A model generated the notes under the pieces. It saw only the letters and a list, made by a program, of their open reading frames with translations, did not search any database and was not told the DNA's origin. Shown one piece after another: positions 45,102-53,652 of a DNA stretch of 64,000 bases. How positions within the stretch are numbered: position 1 is the first letter of the stretch; each line of letters opens with the position of its first letter. Both the position numbers and the translations under genes were made by a program. The stretch comes from Thermoplasmatales archaeon (GTDB lineage: Archaea > Thermoplasmatota > Thermoplasmata > Thermoplasmatales > Thermoplasmataceae): the NCBI GenBank assembly GCA_026127925.1, contig JAJSLM010000002.1:124001-188000 (forward strand). The letters run 5' to 3'.

Positions 45102-45953
45102 TCACTCTATGCGGGATCTTTCTGCTGAGGGATTCTGAGGCATTCTGTTAGAATTCCTCTTCTTCATCACGATTTCAGACGCGATACTTAATGCTATCTC
45201 GAACGGAGTAACTGCATTGATATTTATTCCAATCGGGGCACTGACAGCATCGAGAAATGCGCTCGAAACTCCCACCCTTTTCAACTCCTCAAAATCCCTC
45301 GCAATCCTTTTTCTGCTTGCCATAAGGCCGATATACGAGGGTCTGTGTTCGGAGAGGAATCGAAGGATATCAATATCCCTTTCACCCTTTGTAAGTACGA
45401 CTACAAAGTCGTCTTCGTTTACATTCAATGAATCAAGGTCAGAGTTAAGATCGGAAATAATTTCATCGGGATCGTTTGTTATGTTTGGTGCATGATTTAT
45501 CAACACAACGTTGAAATTCATTTTCTTTCCGAGAGCAATAAGTTCGTTCTCCACATCATCTTTCCCACCTTGCCCAAAAATTATGAGCCTTTGTGAAGGT
45601 TTGTAGGGTTCGAGAAAAACATCTATCGTTCCACCACAGAAAGTCTCAACGTAGATGTCGTTTTCATTCTCTTTTGAGATCATGGCTTGAAGGCCATCCT
45701 TAGCAGTTTCAAGATGTATCCTAATCATTTTTGTTTCTCCAGTGATTAAAGTTTTACGTGCTTCCTCAATGATCACCGACTCAGGGCACACCCCGCCTAA
45801 TGAGCCGTAAACAACCTTATCGTCTTTAACTATAACCCTGAAACCGGGTTTGGCAAGTGCAGAGCCTTCAGATCGAACAACAGACGCTACAACAAATGCT
45901 GATTTTTCATTTTTAAGATGTTCAAGCTCTGATATGTAGTCATAATCACCCAT
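45102..45953 (-). CDS. XdhC/CoxI-family molybdoenzyme maturation protein
   Basis: 283 residues. N-terminal XdhC domain (AFVVASVVRSEGSALAKPGFRVIV; GSLGGVCPESVIIEEA) and VETFCGGTIDVFLEPY. The Rossmann-like C-terminal domain has LIIFGQGGKDDVENELIALGKKM and VVVLTKGERDIDILRFLSEHRPSYIGLMASRKRI, ending GININAVTPFEIALSIASEIV. Members insert or sulfurate molybdenum cofactor in hydroxylases such as xanthine or CO dehydrogenase. No such hydroxylase genes lie in the window, but a different molybdoenzyme does (10772). Confidence 0.87.
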   Translation of the reverse strand: MGDYDYISELEHLKNEKSAFVVASVVRSEGSALAKPGFRVIVKDDKVVYGSLGGVCPESVIIEEARKTLITGETKMIRIHLETAKDGLQAMISKENENDIYVETFCGGTIDVFLEPYKPSQRLIIFGQGGKDDVENELIALGKKMNFNVVLINHAPNITNDPDEIISDLNSDLDSLNVNEDDFVVVLTKGERDIDILRFLSEHRPSYIGLMASRKRIARDFEELKRVGVSSAFLDAVSAPIGININAVTPFEIALSIASEIVMKKRNSNRMPQNPSAERSRIE

Positions 45954-46147
45954 ATGGGCAGATTGAAATCTGATTAATCTAATTTCGTATTATTTGAACA
46001 AGCATTACTTGTCTTATGTGCTGAGTTTTCAAAATTGAACAGAGGAATAAGGCTCAATTTTTATAAGTTTCTCGACAACAGTAATCATTTAGAGATAATA
46101 TTTTGCGATTCGTTATATGATAACTGGTAAGGGTAAAATTTAGAGCA

Positions 46148-46191
46148 ATATTTATATCAGTCAGTTCCTTTAGCGTGCTTACAAGAGGAAG
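46148..46191 (+). promoter_or_regulatory. Promoter and ribosome-binding site of the large surface glycoprotein
   Basis: A TATA box ATATTTATAT (46148-46157) and a GAGG core (46185-46188) about 10 nt before a TTG start indicate a short leader, unlike the leaderless genes around. Confidence 0.55.
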
Positions 46192-46198
46192 ATGATAA

Positions 46199-49108
46199 TT
46201 GCATAAGTACAGTTTGATTGCAGTCATAGTAGTCCTCGCTTTTCTAGCGAGTACGTTTACAGTGATTGGAGCAAGTAATGCCATAACGCCACAGACAGGA
46301 ACGGTGGACTATACGGTGCATGACGTATACGGGTCGAATAGTTCACTTGCCAACCCTTCTACGGTAATGAACATAGCTACAGTTTCAGGAATAACCGTAG
46401 AATCGCTGGCTGGAAGTTCCGGCTCGTTCTCTCTGGACTATGGCAATTACGTGGTAACTTTTCCATCAACCACAAATACGGTGCCTATATTCGGCACAGT
46501 TATAACCAACTATACACAGTACTACCTCACGGTAGCCTCGTCCACAACTAAGGAAAATTTTAGCGTTGGAGTTTCAGAGACCGTGTTATCATCAATAAGT
46601 GTCAGCATGCCCGGTCTGGTCTATCTGAACCTCAGCACAGTTTCAGGGTTTCAATTTTATTCCAGCACCGGAAGCTCGTCCACTGCATCAGCCTTCTCCG
46701 CTTACGTCCCGGTTTCATACTTTTTTGCAGATATATATTCTAGTGGAAATACCTATTCCTATCTTCTGAAGGGAAGTAGCAGCATCTCTTTGAATCCAAA
46801 GGCACTCCCGGTTGATCTTTACGGAAAAGTGACAAATAAAACAGGGAGCGCAATAAATGATTTCAATATAACAGTGATTGGAAAGAATAGCAATTACTAT
46901 TCAGAGAACTTTAACGGGAATCCCTATTCTTTTGCTTTCAATCCTGCAAACGTTTCATATCTTGTATTTTCTTCACCAGGATACCAGCCGTACCAGATCA
47001 CTCCGCCAACATCGACGGGATTGCATAAACAGAATGTTTCCCTGTTGCCAGGAAGCAGTAACATAAGCTATAATTATTCAATAGGTGCGAATCCAGATTT
47101 TCTCAATCTGACGGTTCACTTTGATGTGTCAAATTCAACGGCACTTCCGTATTTTGCGAATTCTTCTATCGGTTCCTTATACTGGCAGATAAGGATGGAT
47201 AAGCTCACAACATCGTCCATATCCACATTCCTGTCAAGTTATGGAGAAAAATACACAAACAATTCATTTTTCCTCAATGGGACGAATTATAACCTTTCTG
47301 GGACCACATTCAAGATCACAGCATTCACAAATAGCAGCCTTGATGCCTTTGTGAATCTCACTTATAAAACATCAGGCCTTTCGAGTGTAAATTTATCAAA
47401 GGGATTCAATGTGAAGCTATACGCCAAGTCCACAGAGTATTCCTCTGGTAATTTATACTTCAATTATGCACTGAATTACAATGCTCCTGGCATGGCGTTA
47501 TCGTCTCCAGCTTCGGTGGCAAAGACATTTATAAGCCCGGTGATCTTGAGGCAACAAACCTCCTCCGGTTTTATAAGCCTAGTTTTCTCAACACCATCAA
47601 ATCCTTCGGTAAATACAAGCAAACTTGATCTGTATTGGGACGGGATGAATCGTTATGTCGATTACATGGGCAATTTTTCCAACGGATCTCCATTTTTTGT
47701 TGTTCCGTTAAATGACAACATTTATTTCAATGCTTCAGCTGGATTCTTCAATCCTGCAACGAATTCCAACAACTACCAGGATTCTCTCAATTTTAGCTGG
47801 AAAGTAGGATCAAGCTATTTCACGTCTATAACTACGCCGGCGTACAATGCGAGCTATAAATTTACCTCATCAGGAACATATAATGTTTCCCTAGCGTTCA
47901 CGAGCGGTTCAGGGAGGACCAACAGCACGCATTTTGTTGTCTACGCTTTCAATTCCACTCCAACGGCTTCATTAAACGTTTCTTTTAACGGAAAATTATT
48001 GCTGCCCACAACCTCATTGAGCAATGGAGCGTCAAAGTCGTTCGATGTCCTGCAATCGAAGATCATGGATTTCAATGCTAGCGGCTCAAAGCAGCCAATA
48101 CCGTCCACGAGTTATTACGCACCACTTTCCTACTACTGGATCTTGCCGAATTACACGACGACGGGAGAGAATATAACGAACCCGTCTAGCGTTTTTTCCG
48201 TGCCCTATATAGCATCGCACAAGGATGATGTCGGGTACCTGAATGTTATCAGCGCGGCAGGTATAACGAACGTTACCATGCAGATGCATGTGAATGATAC
48301 AACACCCCCTACGCCCGTTGTGACTTTGTATAACTCAACAAACGCGGTCATATCCCAGCCAGTGGCTGGAAAACCTGTGACGTTTTCGGCTAACAGTTCA
48401 TATGATCAGTATTACGGTTCAAGCAAGAACCTTACCTACAGGTGGTCTTTCCTTTACTCCAATGGAACGGTGTTAAAAACAGGGAACGCCAATATATCCA
48501 TTATCGGTGGCGGAAATAATTCTACATTCATTAAAGTTGAATTCTACACTCTTTCGCCACTCACAGTTTCTCTCAAAGCCACAAATCCCGCTAGCATAAC
48601 TGCATACTCGAATAATACGATCACTCAAACCGTTAATTCACCATACATAGTTGTGAAGAACGTTGTCATGCCAAAGTCCATGAATTCAGGATCCTCTGCC
48701 ACTGCGACTATAAACGTTACAAATAATGGTACCGTTGCTGCGTCTTCGTTCTACATCAATTTGTTGGTAAACGGCAAAGTGATACAGTCCCACACTTACG
48801 GTCTGATAAACGCAAGCCAAACAGAGAGTGTTAAATTCTCTTTCGCGCCACCCATTAGTGGAAAGGTCTCGTTTGTTTTCCAGGCAGGTAACAGCAGTGA
48901 ACCTTCATTCTTCGCGAAGGACGGATCGTACAGCATAACGGCATCGGTCAGTCCCCCGACGTGGGAAACACCTGTGATAATCGTTGGTGTGATCGCTGTA
49001 ATAGTCGTGATCGGCCTAGTTTACTACAGATTTTCAACGAGGGGAACGAGGCAGAAGAAGGATACTGGAAACAAGAAGCAGATAAGACTTCCCGGGAAGA
49101 AACAGTGA
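46199..49108 (+). CDS. Large secreted, membrane-anchored glycoprotein (S-layer or surface-coat candidate)
   Basis: 969 residues from TTG 46199, supported by a GAGG site. Signal peptide KYSLIAVIVVLAFLASTFTVIGAS (about 3-26), then over 900 residues rich in Ser, Thr, Asn, Tyr with dozens of N-x-S/T sequons. A PKD-like segment (TFSANSSYDQYYGSSKNLTYRWSF) and a CARDB-like domain (ATINVTNNGTVAASSFYINLLVNGK) precede a C-terminal helix (TPVIIVGVIAVIVVIGLVYY) and a Lys/Arg-rich tail. Large size, glycosylation sites and topology fit a major surface protein. No enzymatic motif. Followed by poly-T stretches and, 133 nt on, a regulator gene. Confidence 0.8.
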   Translation: MHKYSLIAVIVVLAFLASTFTVIGASNAITPQTGTVDYTVHDVYGSNSSLANPSTVMNIATVSGITVESLAGSSGSFSLDYGNYVVTFPSTTNTVPIFGTVITNYTQYYLTVASSTTKENFSVGVSETVLSSISVSMPGLVYLNLSTVSGFQFYSSTGSSSTASAFSAYVPVSYFFADIYSSGNTYSYLLKGSSSISLNPKALPVDLYGKVTNKTGSAINDFNITVIGKNSNYYSENFNGNPYSFAFNPANVSYLVFSSPGYQPYQITPPTSTGLHKQNVSLLPGSSNISYNYSIGANPDFLNLTVHFDVSNSTALPYFANSSIGSLYWQIRMDKLTTSSISTFLSSYGEKYTNNSFFLNGTNYNLSGTTFKITAFTNSSLDAFVNLTYKTSGLSSVNLSKGFNVKLYAKSTEYSSGNLYFNYALNYNAPGMALSSPASVAKTFISPVILRQQTSSGFISLVFSTPSNPSVNTSKLDLYWDGMNRYVDYMGNFSNGSPFFVVPLNDNIYFNASAGFFNPATNSNNYQDSLNFSWKVGSSYFTSITTPAYNASYKFTSSGTYNVSLAFTSGSGRTNSTHFVVYAFNSTPTASLNVSFNGKLLLPTTSLSNGASKSFDVLQSKIMDFNASGSKQPIPSTSYYAPLSYYWILPNYTTTGENITNPSSVFSVPYIASHKDDVGYLNVISAAGITNVTMQMHVNDTTPPTPVVTLYNSTNAVISQPVAGKPVTFSANSSYDQYYGSSKNLTYRWSFLYSNGTVLKTGNANISIIGGGNNSTFIKVEFYTLSPLTVSLKATNPASITAYSNNTITQTVNSPYIVVKNVVMPKSMNSGSSATATINVTNNGTVAASSFYINLLVNGKVIQSHTYGLINASQTESVKFSFAPPISGKVSFVFQAGNSSEPSFFAKDGSYSITASVSPPTWETPVIIVGVIAVIVVIGLVYYRFSTRGTRQKKDTGNKKQIRLPGKKQ

Positions 49109-49151
49109 TAACTGAACTTTCAAAAGAAGTTCCGTGATTCACATTCAACAA

Positions 49152-49167
49152 TTTTTTTAAATTTTTT
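49152..49167 (+). terminator. Poly-T terminator after the large surface gene
   Basis: Two T runs (49152-49158 and 49162-49167) 45-60 nt after the stop codon fit archaeal T-tract termination. Confidence 0.5.
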
Positions 49168-49215
49168 GAAAATAAATAACGTAAATTTTTTAGAAGAAAT
49201 ATTCAATACGGTCTG

Positions 49216-49239
49216 TTCACTACACTATAGTGAATTCAC
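49216..49239. promoter_or_regulatory. Overlapping palindromes at the start of a regulator gene (possible autoregulatory operator)
   Basis: TTCACTA (49216-49222) pairs with TAGTGAA (49228-49234). Nested in and overlapping it are the perfect palindromes CACTATAGTG (49223-49232) and GTGAATTCAC (49230-49239). They precede and touch the ATG at 49242 of a winged-helix gene, at the place where transcription should start. Confidence 0.5.
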
Positions 49240-49241
49240 TT

Positions 49242-50324
49242 ATGAGCGGCAATAATCCTGTGGTTAAGGCAAGGGATCAAAAGCAGAGGACGAAGGAAGA
49301 CCTAATTAAGCTTATCAAAGAAAACCAGCCGATAAGGTTCAAGGAACTACTTGAGTACTCCGATCTTTCCAACAGATGGCTCTCTGAGATGCTGAAGGAA
49401 CTCGTTTCCGACGGTTTGATAATGAAGGGGAACAACAACGTTAAGCTGAAAAACGGCTTAGAGAAAAAGAATGTAGAATCTTACACGCTTACCGAGGAAG
49501 GGAATAGGGTGTACAGGGGCATATGGCCTGCGTTTAACTCCATGGTCGATTTAAAGCAGGATCTCTCTGACTATGTGGAGTTTGGCTACTCCCTCGGCCC
49601 AAAGGCGCATTACTCTAAGACCGATTTCTCCTATGGAAACAGGACGAGCATCATCGCCAGCGAAAACATTGATCCGTCGTTTTTTGAGATAACAAAGATG
49701 TTCATAAGGGAGCTCGGCCGGCGTGCAAGGCTGAATGTGATGGCCGGTATTGTCGATCTGGTTGTGAAAAAGTATCCGGATTATATCGAAGGCAAAAAGG
49801 AAAGTGCTTCCGGCAAGATCGTGTTCTATACCGAGGTCGACCTGTCGAAGCTCATGAACGACATCGATTACTATTTCCGATTTATCCAGGATCTCGAAAA
49901 CGGCAGAAATCCGCTGTTCAACAACCCGGTGAAATCCCTCGGCGTGCTCTATGACAGCATAGTCGTTGCTGATCGAGTACTCAAGAATAAGGTCCAGCTG
50001 GACAACGTCATAAACTGGGTATCTGGGCATCTGAAGGACTTCTCAGACATATACGACCTGAATTTAGACCTGGAGATGCTCATAAGGCTCAACACCCTGA
50101 TAGAATCGGAGAAGAGTCCATTCGGAAGCGAGGAGTATTCCGAAAAGTTTAAGGACAGACCTGAATGGAAGACTTATTTAGACTATTATCTCGTCCTCAA
50201 GATCATAAATTTCAGGAGCAGGCAGAGGCTTGAAGAGCTCGATAGGTTTTGGGAAAGCCGTTATGATACCTACAATTTTAACTCAATGGAAGAATTCATG
50301 AACTATATCTCTTCGCTTCAATGA
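49242..50324 (+). CDS. Winged-helix transcriptional regulator with large helical C-terminal domain
   Basis: 360 residues from ATG 49242. The in-frame GTG at 49230 is less likely because it lies in an operator-like palindrome. The helix-turn-helix and wing are at about 15-80: KEDLIKLIKENQPIRFKELLEYSDLSNRWLSEMLKELVSDGLIMK, then a wing ending ESYTLTEEGNRVYRG. The remaining about 280 residues are alpha-helical and acidic, with no recognised ligand domain. It could bind a ligand or a second protein. It follows the large surface glycoprotein gene, so it may regulate surface genes, including its own promoter. Confidence 0.82.
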   Translation: MSGNNPVVKARDQKQRTKEDLIKLIKENQPIRFKELLEYSDLSNRWLSEMLKELVSDGLIMKGNNNVKLKNGLEKKNVESYTLTEEGNRVYRGIWPAFNSMVDLKQDLSDYVEFGYSLGPKAHYSKTDFSYGNRTSIIASENIDPSFFEITKMFIRELGRRARLNVMAGIVDLVVKKYPDYIEGKKESASGKIVFYTEVDLSKLMNDIDYYFRFIQDLENGRNPLFNNPVKSLGVLYDSIVVADRVLKNKVQLDNVINWVSGHLKDFSDIYDLNLDLEMLIRLNTLIESEKSPFGSEEYSEKFKDRPEWKTYLDYYLVLKIINFRSRQRLEELDRFWESRYDTYNFNSMEEFMNYISSLQ

Positions 50325-50604
50325 TCAGCGAATATCTCCGCGCCCTGTCTGGTCTTATCCGCTCTAGGGTTGAAGTCGAAAATCTCTTTGATTCTTGAGA
50401 TCCATGAGCATACACGTATCGACCTCACCGCCTTGTTTTTGATATGAATGACCGCTAGGCTTTCTCTGATTAATAGAGCCTTTTCGAAGGTGAAAGTTCA
50501 GCTGAATTTTAGTGATGCGGGGCATAGTTTGAGGCATCTGCATTATCGCGATTCCCAGACAAAATCTTAAGTATTGTCTAATGATTCAAATCTGAGTTGG
50601 TAAG

Positions 50605-52533
50605 ATGTCTTCCCACGTTCGATTGAAGCTGGTGGCGGTCGCCGTTTTTGTTCTCATGTTCTCTGCAGGCTGTGCTCTCGGTGTATCCGGTGGGCACACA
50701 GGCACGGTGCACAACACATCGGCTGGAGTATCTGCGTCGAATGATGGAGTTCATAGCAAAATAACTAACAATGCAGAATCAAATTCATCATTTCAGTACG
50801 GGGAAGAGACGCTTGTTCTTTTAAACGGTACGGTTCTTCCGGGAAATTTTGCGAACAAGGTCGAACCGGTCAAGCCATGGGCTGTTGCATACGATCCTTA
50901 CAATGGTTACGTTTATGTTGCTAACTACGGCCTCAACGATGTTTATGTGATAAATTCGTCTAACAGCGTCATCGCGAAGATTAGCGTGGGCACAAATCCA
51001 GATTCCGTCGCATACGATGCTTTTGATCATGACGTGTACGTCTCCAACTTTGGATCGGAAAGTGTATCGGTTATCAGCTCAAGAAACTATGTTGTTCAGA
51101 GCATAAACTTAGCTGCAGAACCGCAGTCCCTGACCTATGATCCATCGAACCATATGGTATACACGGCAAATCCCGAGAACGACAACATATCCGTGATAAA
51201 TTCTACCACGGGTAATGTCTCTTCAATAGCAGTTTCATCGACACCACACGCTGTATCCTATGATCCTTACAACAACTACCTTTACGTTGCAGAATTCAAT
51301 TCGAACAGAACATCTGTAATCAATACAACATCAGGTAAGATCATAGATAATATAACTGTAGGAATCGAGCCGTATGCCCTGACCTATGATCCATCAAATA
51401 ATTACATTTATGTTGCCAATGCCGGCTCCAGTAATATTTCTATCATCAACGCATCGAACGTGGTTACAGGTACGATCAATGTTGGAATAACGCCGGAGAG
51501 CGTGGCCTACGATCCGATGAACAAATATATGTACGTGGTCGATTTTGGTTCCAGCAATGTATCTGTCATAAACTCATCAAATCATGTAATCGGATCTGTT
51601 GATGTGGGGGAGGCACCAGAATCGGCTGCATATGATCCGCTGAATGGGTACGTATATGTTGCAGATATGTCGAACGGCACGTTAACGATGATCACGCCTC
51701 CCGAGAAAAATTACGGTGTGGCGTTCACCGAGACAGGCCTTCCTTCCGGATACGCGTGGAATCTGACATTCAACGGATCCGTGTATACACTCGACAACAC
51801 ATCGTACGTTTTCTATGTGCAGAATGGCAGCTATAACTACAGTGCATCCTCGGAAGGGTACCATGGGATATCAGGCTCAGTTGTAGTCAATGGTTCAAAC
51901 ATATCTGTAAACCTCACCTTCGCTCCGGTGGATTACAGCGTTTCCTTCAGCGAATCCGGCCTCCCTTCTGGTGCTGAATGGTTAGTCAATGTTACCAACA
52001 CAAGCACGGGATATGTGTTACACGGAAGATCCAATCTTTCTGATATGCCATTCTTCCTTTCCAACGGCTCTTACACCTATACGGTTGCAACGGTGAATAA
52101 GGATTACACCCCTTCCCCATCATCAGGCTCGTTTAATGTCAACGGTAGCAATTCATCCGTTCCGGTGGTGTTCAAGGAGTTAACGTATTCCGATATATTC
52201 ACTGAGACAGGCCTTCAACCGGGTGTTTCCTGGTCTGTGACATTTGACGGCATAACCGATTCGTCTACGTCAAGTTCCATAACGTTCATCGTTCCAAACG
52301 GAACATATCCATACCTCATAGGATCGGTTGCAGGTTATACGCAGCCGTCGAACGGAACCGTGAGCGTAAATGGAAGCACGGTGATTCATTCAGTGACATT
52401 TACCAGGCTAACCCCTATACCTGAGATTCATCCTAAGCGCTCTTCCGTTGATACGGAGCTCTACATAATCATGGGGGCGCTCATAGTAGCCATCATAGTC
52501 CTTTCAATATTCATAGTGAGGAGGAAAAAATAG
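50605..52533 (+). CDS. Surface protein: seven-bladed beta-propeller plus Ig-like modules and membrane anchor
   Basis: 642 residues. Signal peptide LKLVAVAVFVLMFSAGCALGVSG (about 7-29). YncE-like propeller repeats (about 85-370), each with YDPxNxYxYVAxxxSNxxSVINS and GxxPxSVAYD. Then three Ig-like modules (about 372-610), opening with FTETGLPSGYAWNL, FSESGLPSGAEWLV and FTETGLQPGVSWSV. A C-terminal helix (ELYIIMGALIVAIIVLSIFIV) and RRKK end follow. The protein is thus exposed outside with a C-terminal anchor. Propellers of this class are adhesion or binding modules, not enzymes. Many N-x-S/T sequons. Confidence 0.86.
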   Translation: MSSHVRLKLVAVAVFVLMFSAGCALGVSGGHTGTVHNTSAGVSASNDGVHSKITNNAESNSSFQYGEETLVLLNGTVLPGNFANKVEPVKPWAVAYDPYNGYVYVANYGLNDVYVINSSNSVIAKISVGTNPDSVAYDAFDHDVYVSNFGSESVSVISSRNYVVQSINLAAEPQSLTYDPSNHMVYTANPENDNISVINSTTGNVSSIAVSSTPHAVSYDPYNNYLYVAEFNSNRTSVINTTSGKIIDNITVGIEPYALTYDPSNNYIYVANAGSSNISIINASNVVTGTINVGITPESVAYDPMNKYMYVVDFGSSNVSVINSSNHVIGSVDVGEAPESAAYDPLNGYVYVADMSNGTLTMITPPEKNYGVAFTETGLPSGYAWNLTFNGSVYTLDNTSYVFYVQNGSYNYSASSEGYHGISGSVVVNGSNISVNLTFAPVDYSVSFSESGLPSGAEWLVNVTNTSTGYVLHGRSNLSDMPFFLSNGSYTYTVATVNKDYTPSPSSGSFNVNGSNSSVPVVFKELTYSDIFTETGLQPGVSWSVTFDGITDSSTSSSITFIVPNGTYPYLIGSVAGYTQPSNGTVSVNGSTVIHSVTFTRLTPIPEIHPKRSSVDTELYIIMGALIVAIIVLSIFIVRRKK

Positions 52534-52538
52534 AATTT

Positions 52539-53162
52539 TCATTCACTTTTCTGCCTCAGGTGCTGAAGGATCATTCCGATCACCTTTGAAGCATCGGATC
52601 TGTTCAGATCCTCCATGGATTCTGCGTCAAAATCCCTCAAGAAGGCTCTGAAAACATCATCTTCTATGTTCCCTGATTCTATCAGTCTTTTAATGTATTT
52701 CACCTGGTTCTGCGTGATCTTAGCCGGGCCTGTCAAAAGCTCTTCCCCTAAATCCTGAGTGAAAAGCGATGATGCTCCTGTCGCTGTTAAAACAGCGTCA
52801 ACGAACGACCTTTTCTTTGCGATCTTGATGGCGGAGTTTGTCGCCCTTGCATCCTTTCTTTCAGGATCGATCTCCGACGTTGAGCATGATCCGAAGCCGT
52901 TGCCCACGATCTTTCCGTCCTGGAATATCCTCGTCTCGAAGACAAACATCTCGTTCTTTCCCTTGCGCTCTTCCGCTATGAAGGACTGCGATGTCAGCGA
53001 AAACTCCTGAAGAAGGAGTTCGGCACCACCCTTGAGAAGCGTCATCTTTTCTCCCCTGCGTATGTAGTCTGACCCCTCACTCATACGATCCCTGAACATC
53101 CTAAATATAGCATCTCTCCTTTCCATTCCCGTGGTTTCCATTATTTCTTCCTGTAGCCCCAT
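52539..53162 (-). CDS. Mobile-element-type protein resembling phage ssDNA-annealing/recombination factors
   Basis: 207 residues. The central block GKIVGNGFGSCSTSEIDPERKDARATNSAIKIAKKRSFVDAVLTATGASSLFTQDL reproduces the conserved pattern (GxGSCST..., NTVLKMAKKRAxVDAVLTATAASDxFTQD) seen in many phage and plasmid proteins with Rad52-like or ERF-type annealing roles. The C-terminal segment AKITQNQVKYIKRLIESGNIEDDVFRAFLRDFDAESMEDLNRSDASKVI is the helical module often fused to them. The zinc-finger insert found in some relatives is absent. I infer an integrated genetic element. Its start faces a winged-helix gene across a region with two palindromes. Confidence 0.66.
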   Translation of the reverse strand: MGLQEEIMETTGMERRDAIFRMFRDRMSEGSDYIRRGEKMTLLKGGAELLLQEFSLTSQSFIAEERKGKNEMFVFETRIFQDGKIVGNGFGSCSTSEIDPERKDARATNSAIKIAKKRSFVDAVLTATGASSLFTQDLGEELLTGPAKITQNQVKYIKRLIESGNIEDDVFRAFLRDFDAESMEDLNRSDASKVIGMILQHLRQKSE

Positions 53163-53201
53163 GATTCATGATATAATGTACATGTATATAAATCTATCTA
53201 C

Positions 53202-53215
53202 AATCAAGCTTGATT
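53202..53215. promoter_or_regulatory. Perfect 14-bp palindrome, operator candidate
   Basis: AATCAAGCTTGATT is a perfect palindrome, positioned just upstream of the minus-strand TATA (TATATAAA at 53184-53191) of the ssDNA-annealing-like gene. It shares its half-site with the palindrome at 53245-53258. Confidence 0.55.
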
Positions 53216-53244
53216 ATGCATTAAAAATTGTCTTAAATATGCCG

Positions 53245-53258
53245 AATCAATATTGAAT
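53245..53258. promoter_or_regulatory. Second, related palindrome abutting a regulator gene
   Basis: AATCAATATTGAAT has the same AATCAA half-site, nearly mirrored, and ends directly before the GTG start (53260) of the winged-helix gene. It is probably an autoregulatory site. Confidence 0.5.
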
Positions 53259-53259
53259 C

Positions 53260-53520
53260 GTGATTGTGAAAGCGTTATCGGAAAAACATGCTGTCCTTGT
53301 TTTGCTGGGTCTCCTGGATAGTGGCGAGGTTAGCAAGATGACGATAATGAAGTTCGGGCCTTCGATCAATACGATCGATGCCCTTTTGGATACACTTAAA
53401 AAAGAGGATCTTCTAAGCGTGAAGGAAGAACGGAGGGGCAGGCGCGTATTTCTCATCTCTCTCACAGAGAAGGGGAGGAAGGTTGCTGAGATCCTTGACA
53501 GCATCAGGAAGATGGGATGA
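53260..53520 (+). CDS. Small winged-helix regulator (MarR/phage-repressor-like)
   Basis: 86 residues, GTG start. A winged-helix domain takes up the whole protein: EKHAVLVLLGLLDSGEVSKMTIMKFGPSINTIDALLDTLKKEDLLSVKEERRGRRVFLISLTEKGRKVAEIL. The positively charged wing is RRGRRVF. No ligand-binding domain. It is divergent from the phage-type gene, with two related palindromes between them, so it likely regulates both genes. A second in-frame GTG at 53266 is possible. Confidence 0.78.
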   Translation: MIVKALSEKHAVLVLLGLLDSGEVSKMTIMKFGPSINTIDALLDTLKKEDLLSVKEERRGRRVFLISLTEKGRKVAEILDSIRKMG

Positions 53521-53624
53521 CCGTAATCGCGCCAATCGAATCAACGCGGGATCCTGATCCTTGAATTTTCCTGTTGTGTATCAAATTACAGAATCTCTGG
53601 GATTTGTGACTGATCCAGAGAAAG

Positions 53625-53633
53625 TATATATAT
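53625..53633 (+). promoter_or_regulatory. TATA box fixing the start of the thermopsin-like gene
   Basis: TATATATAT is centred 25 nt before ATG 53653. The earlier in-frame ATG at 53632 lies inside the TATA box, so 53653 is the better start. Confidence 0.6.
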
Positions 53634-53652
53634 GAACGATTCCTCTGAGTTT

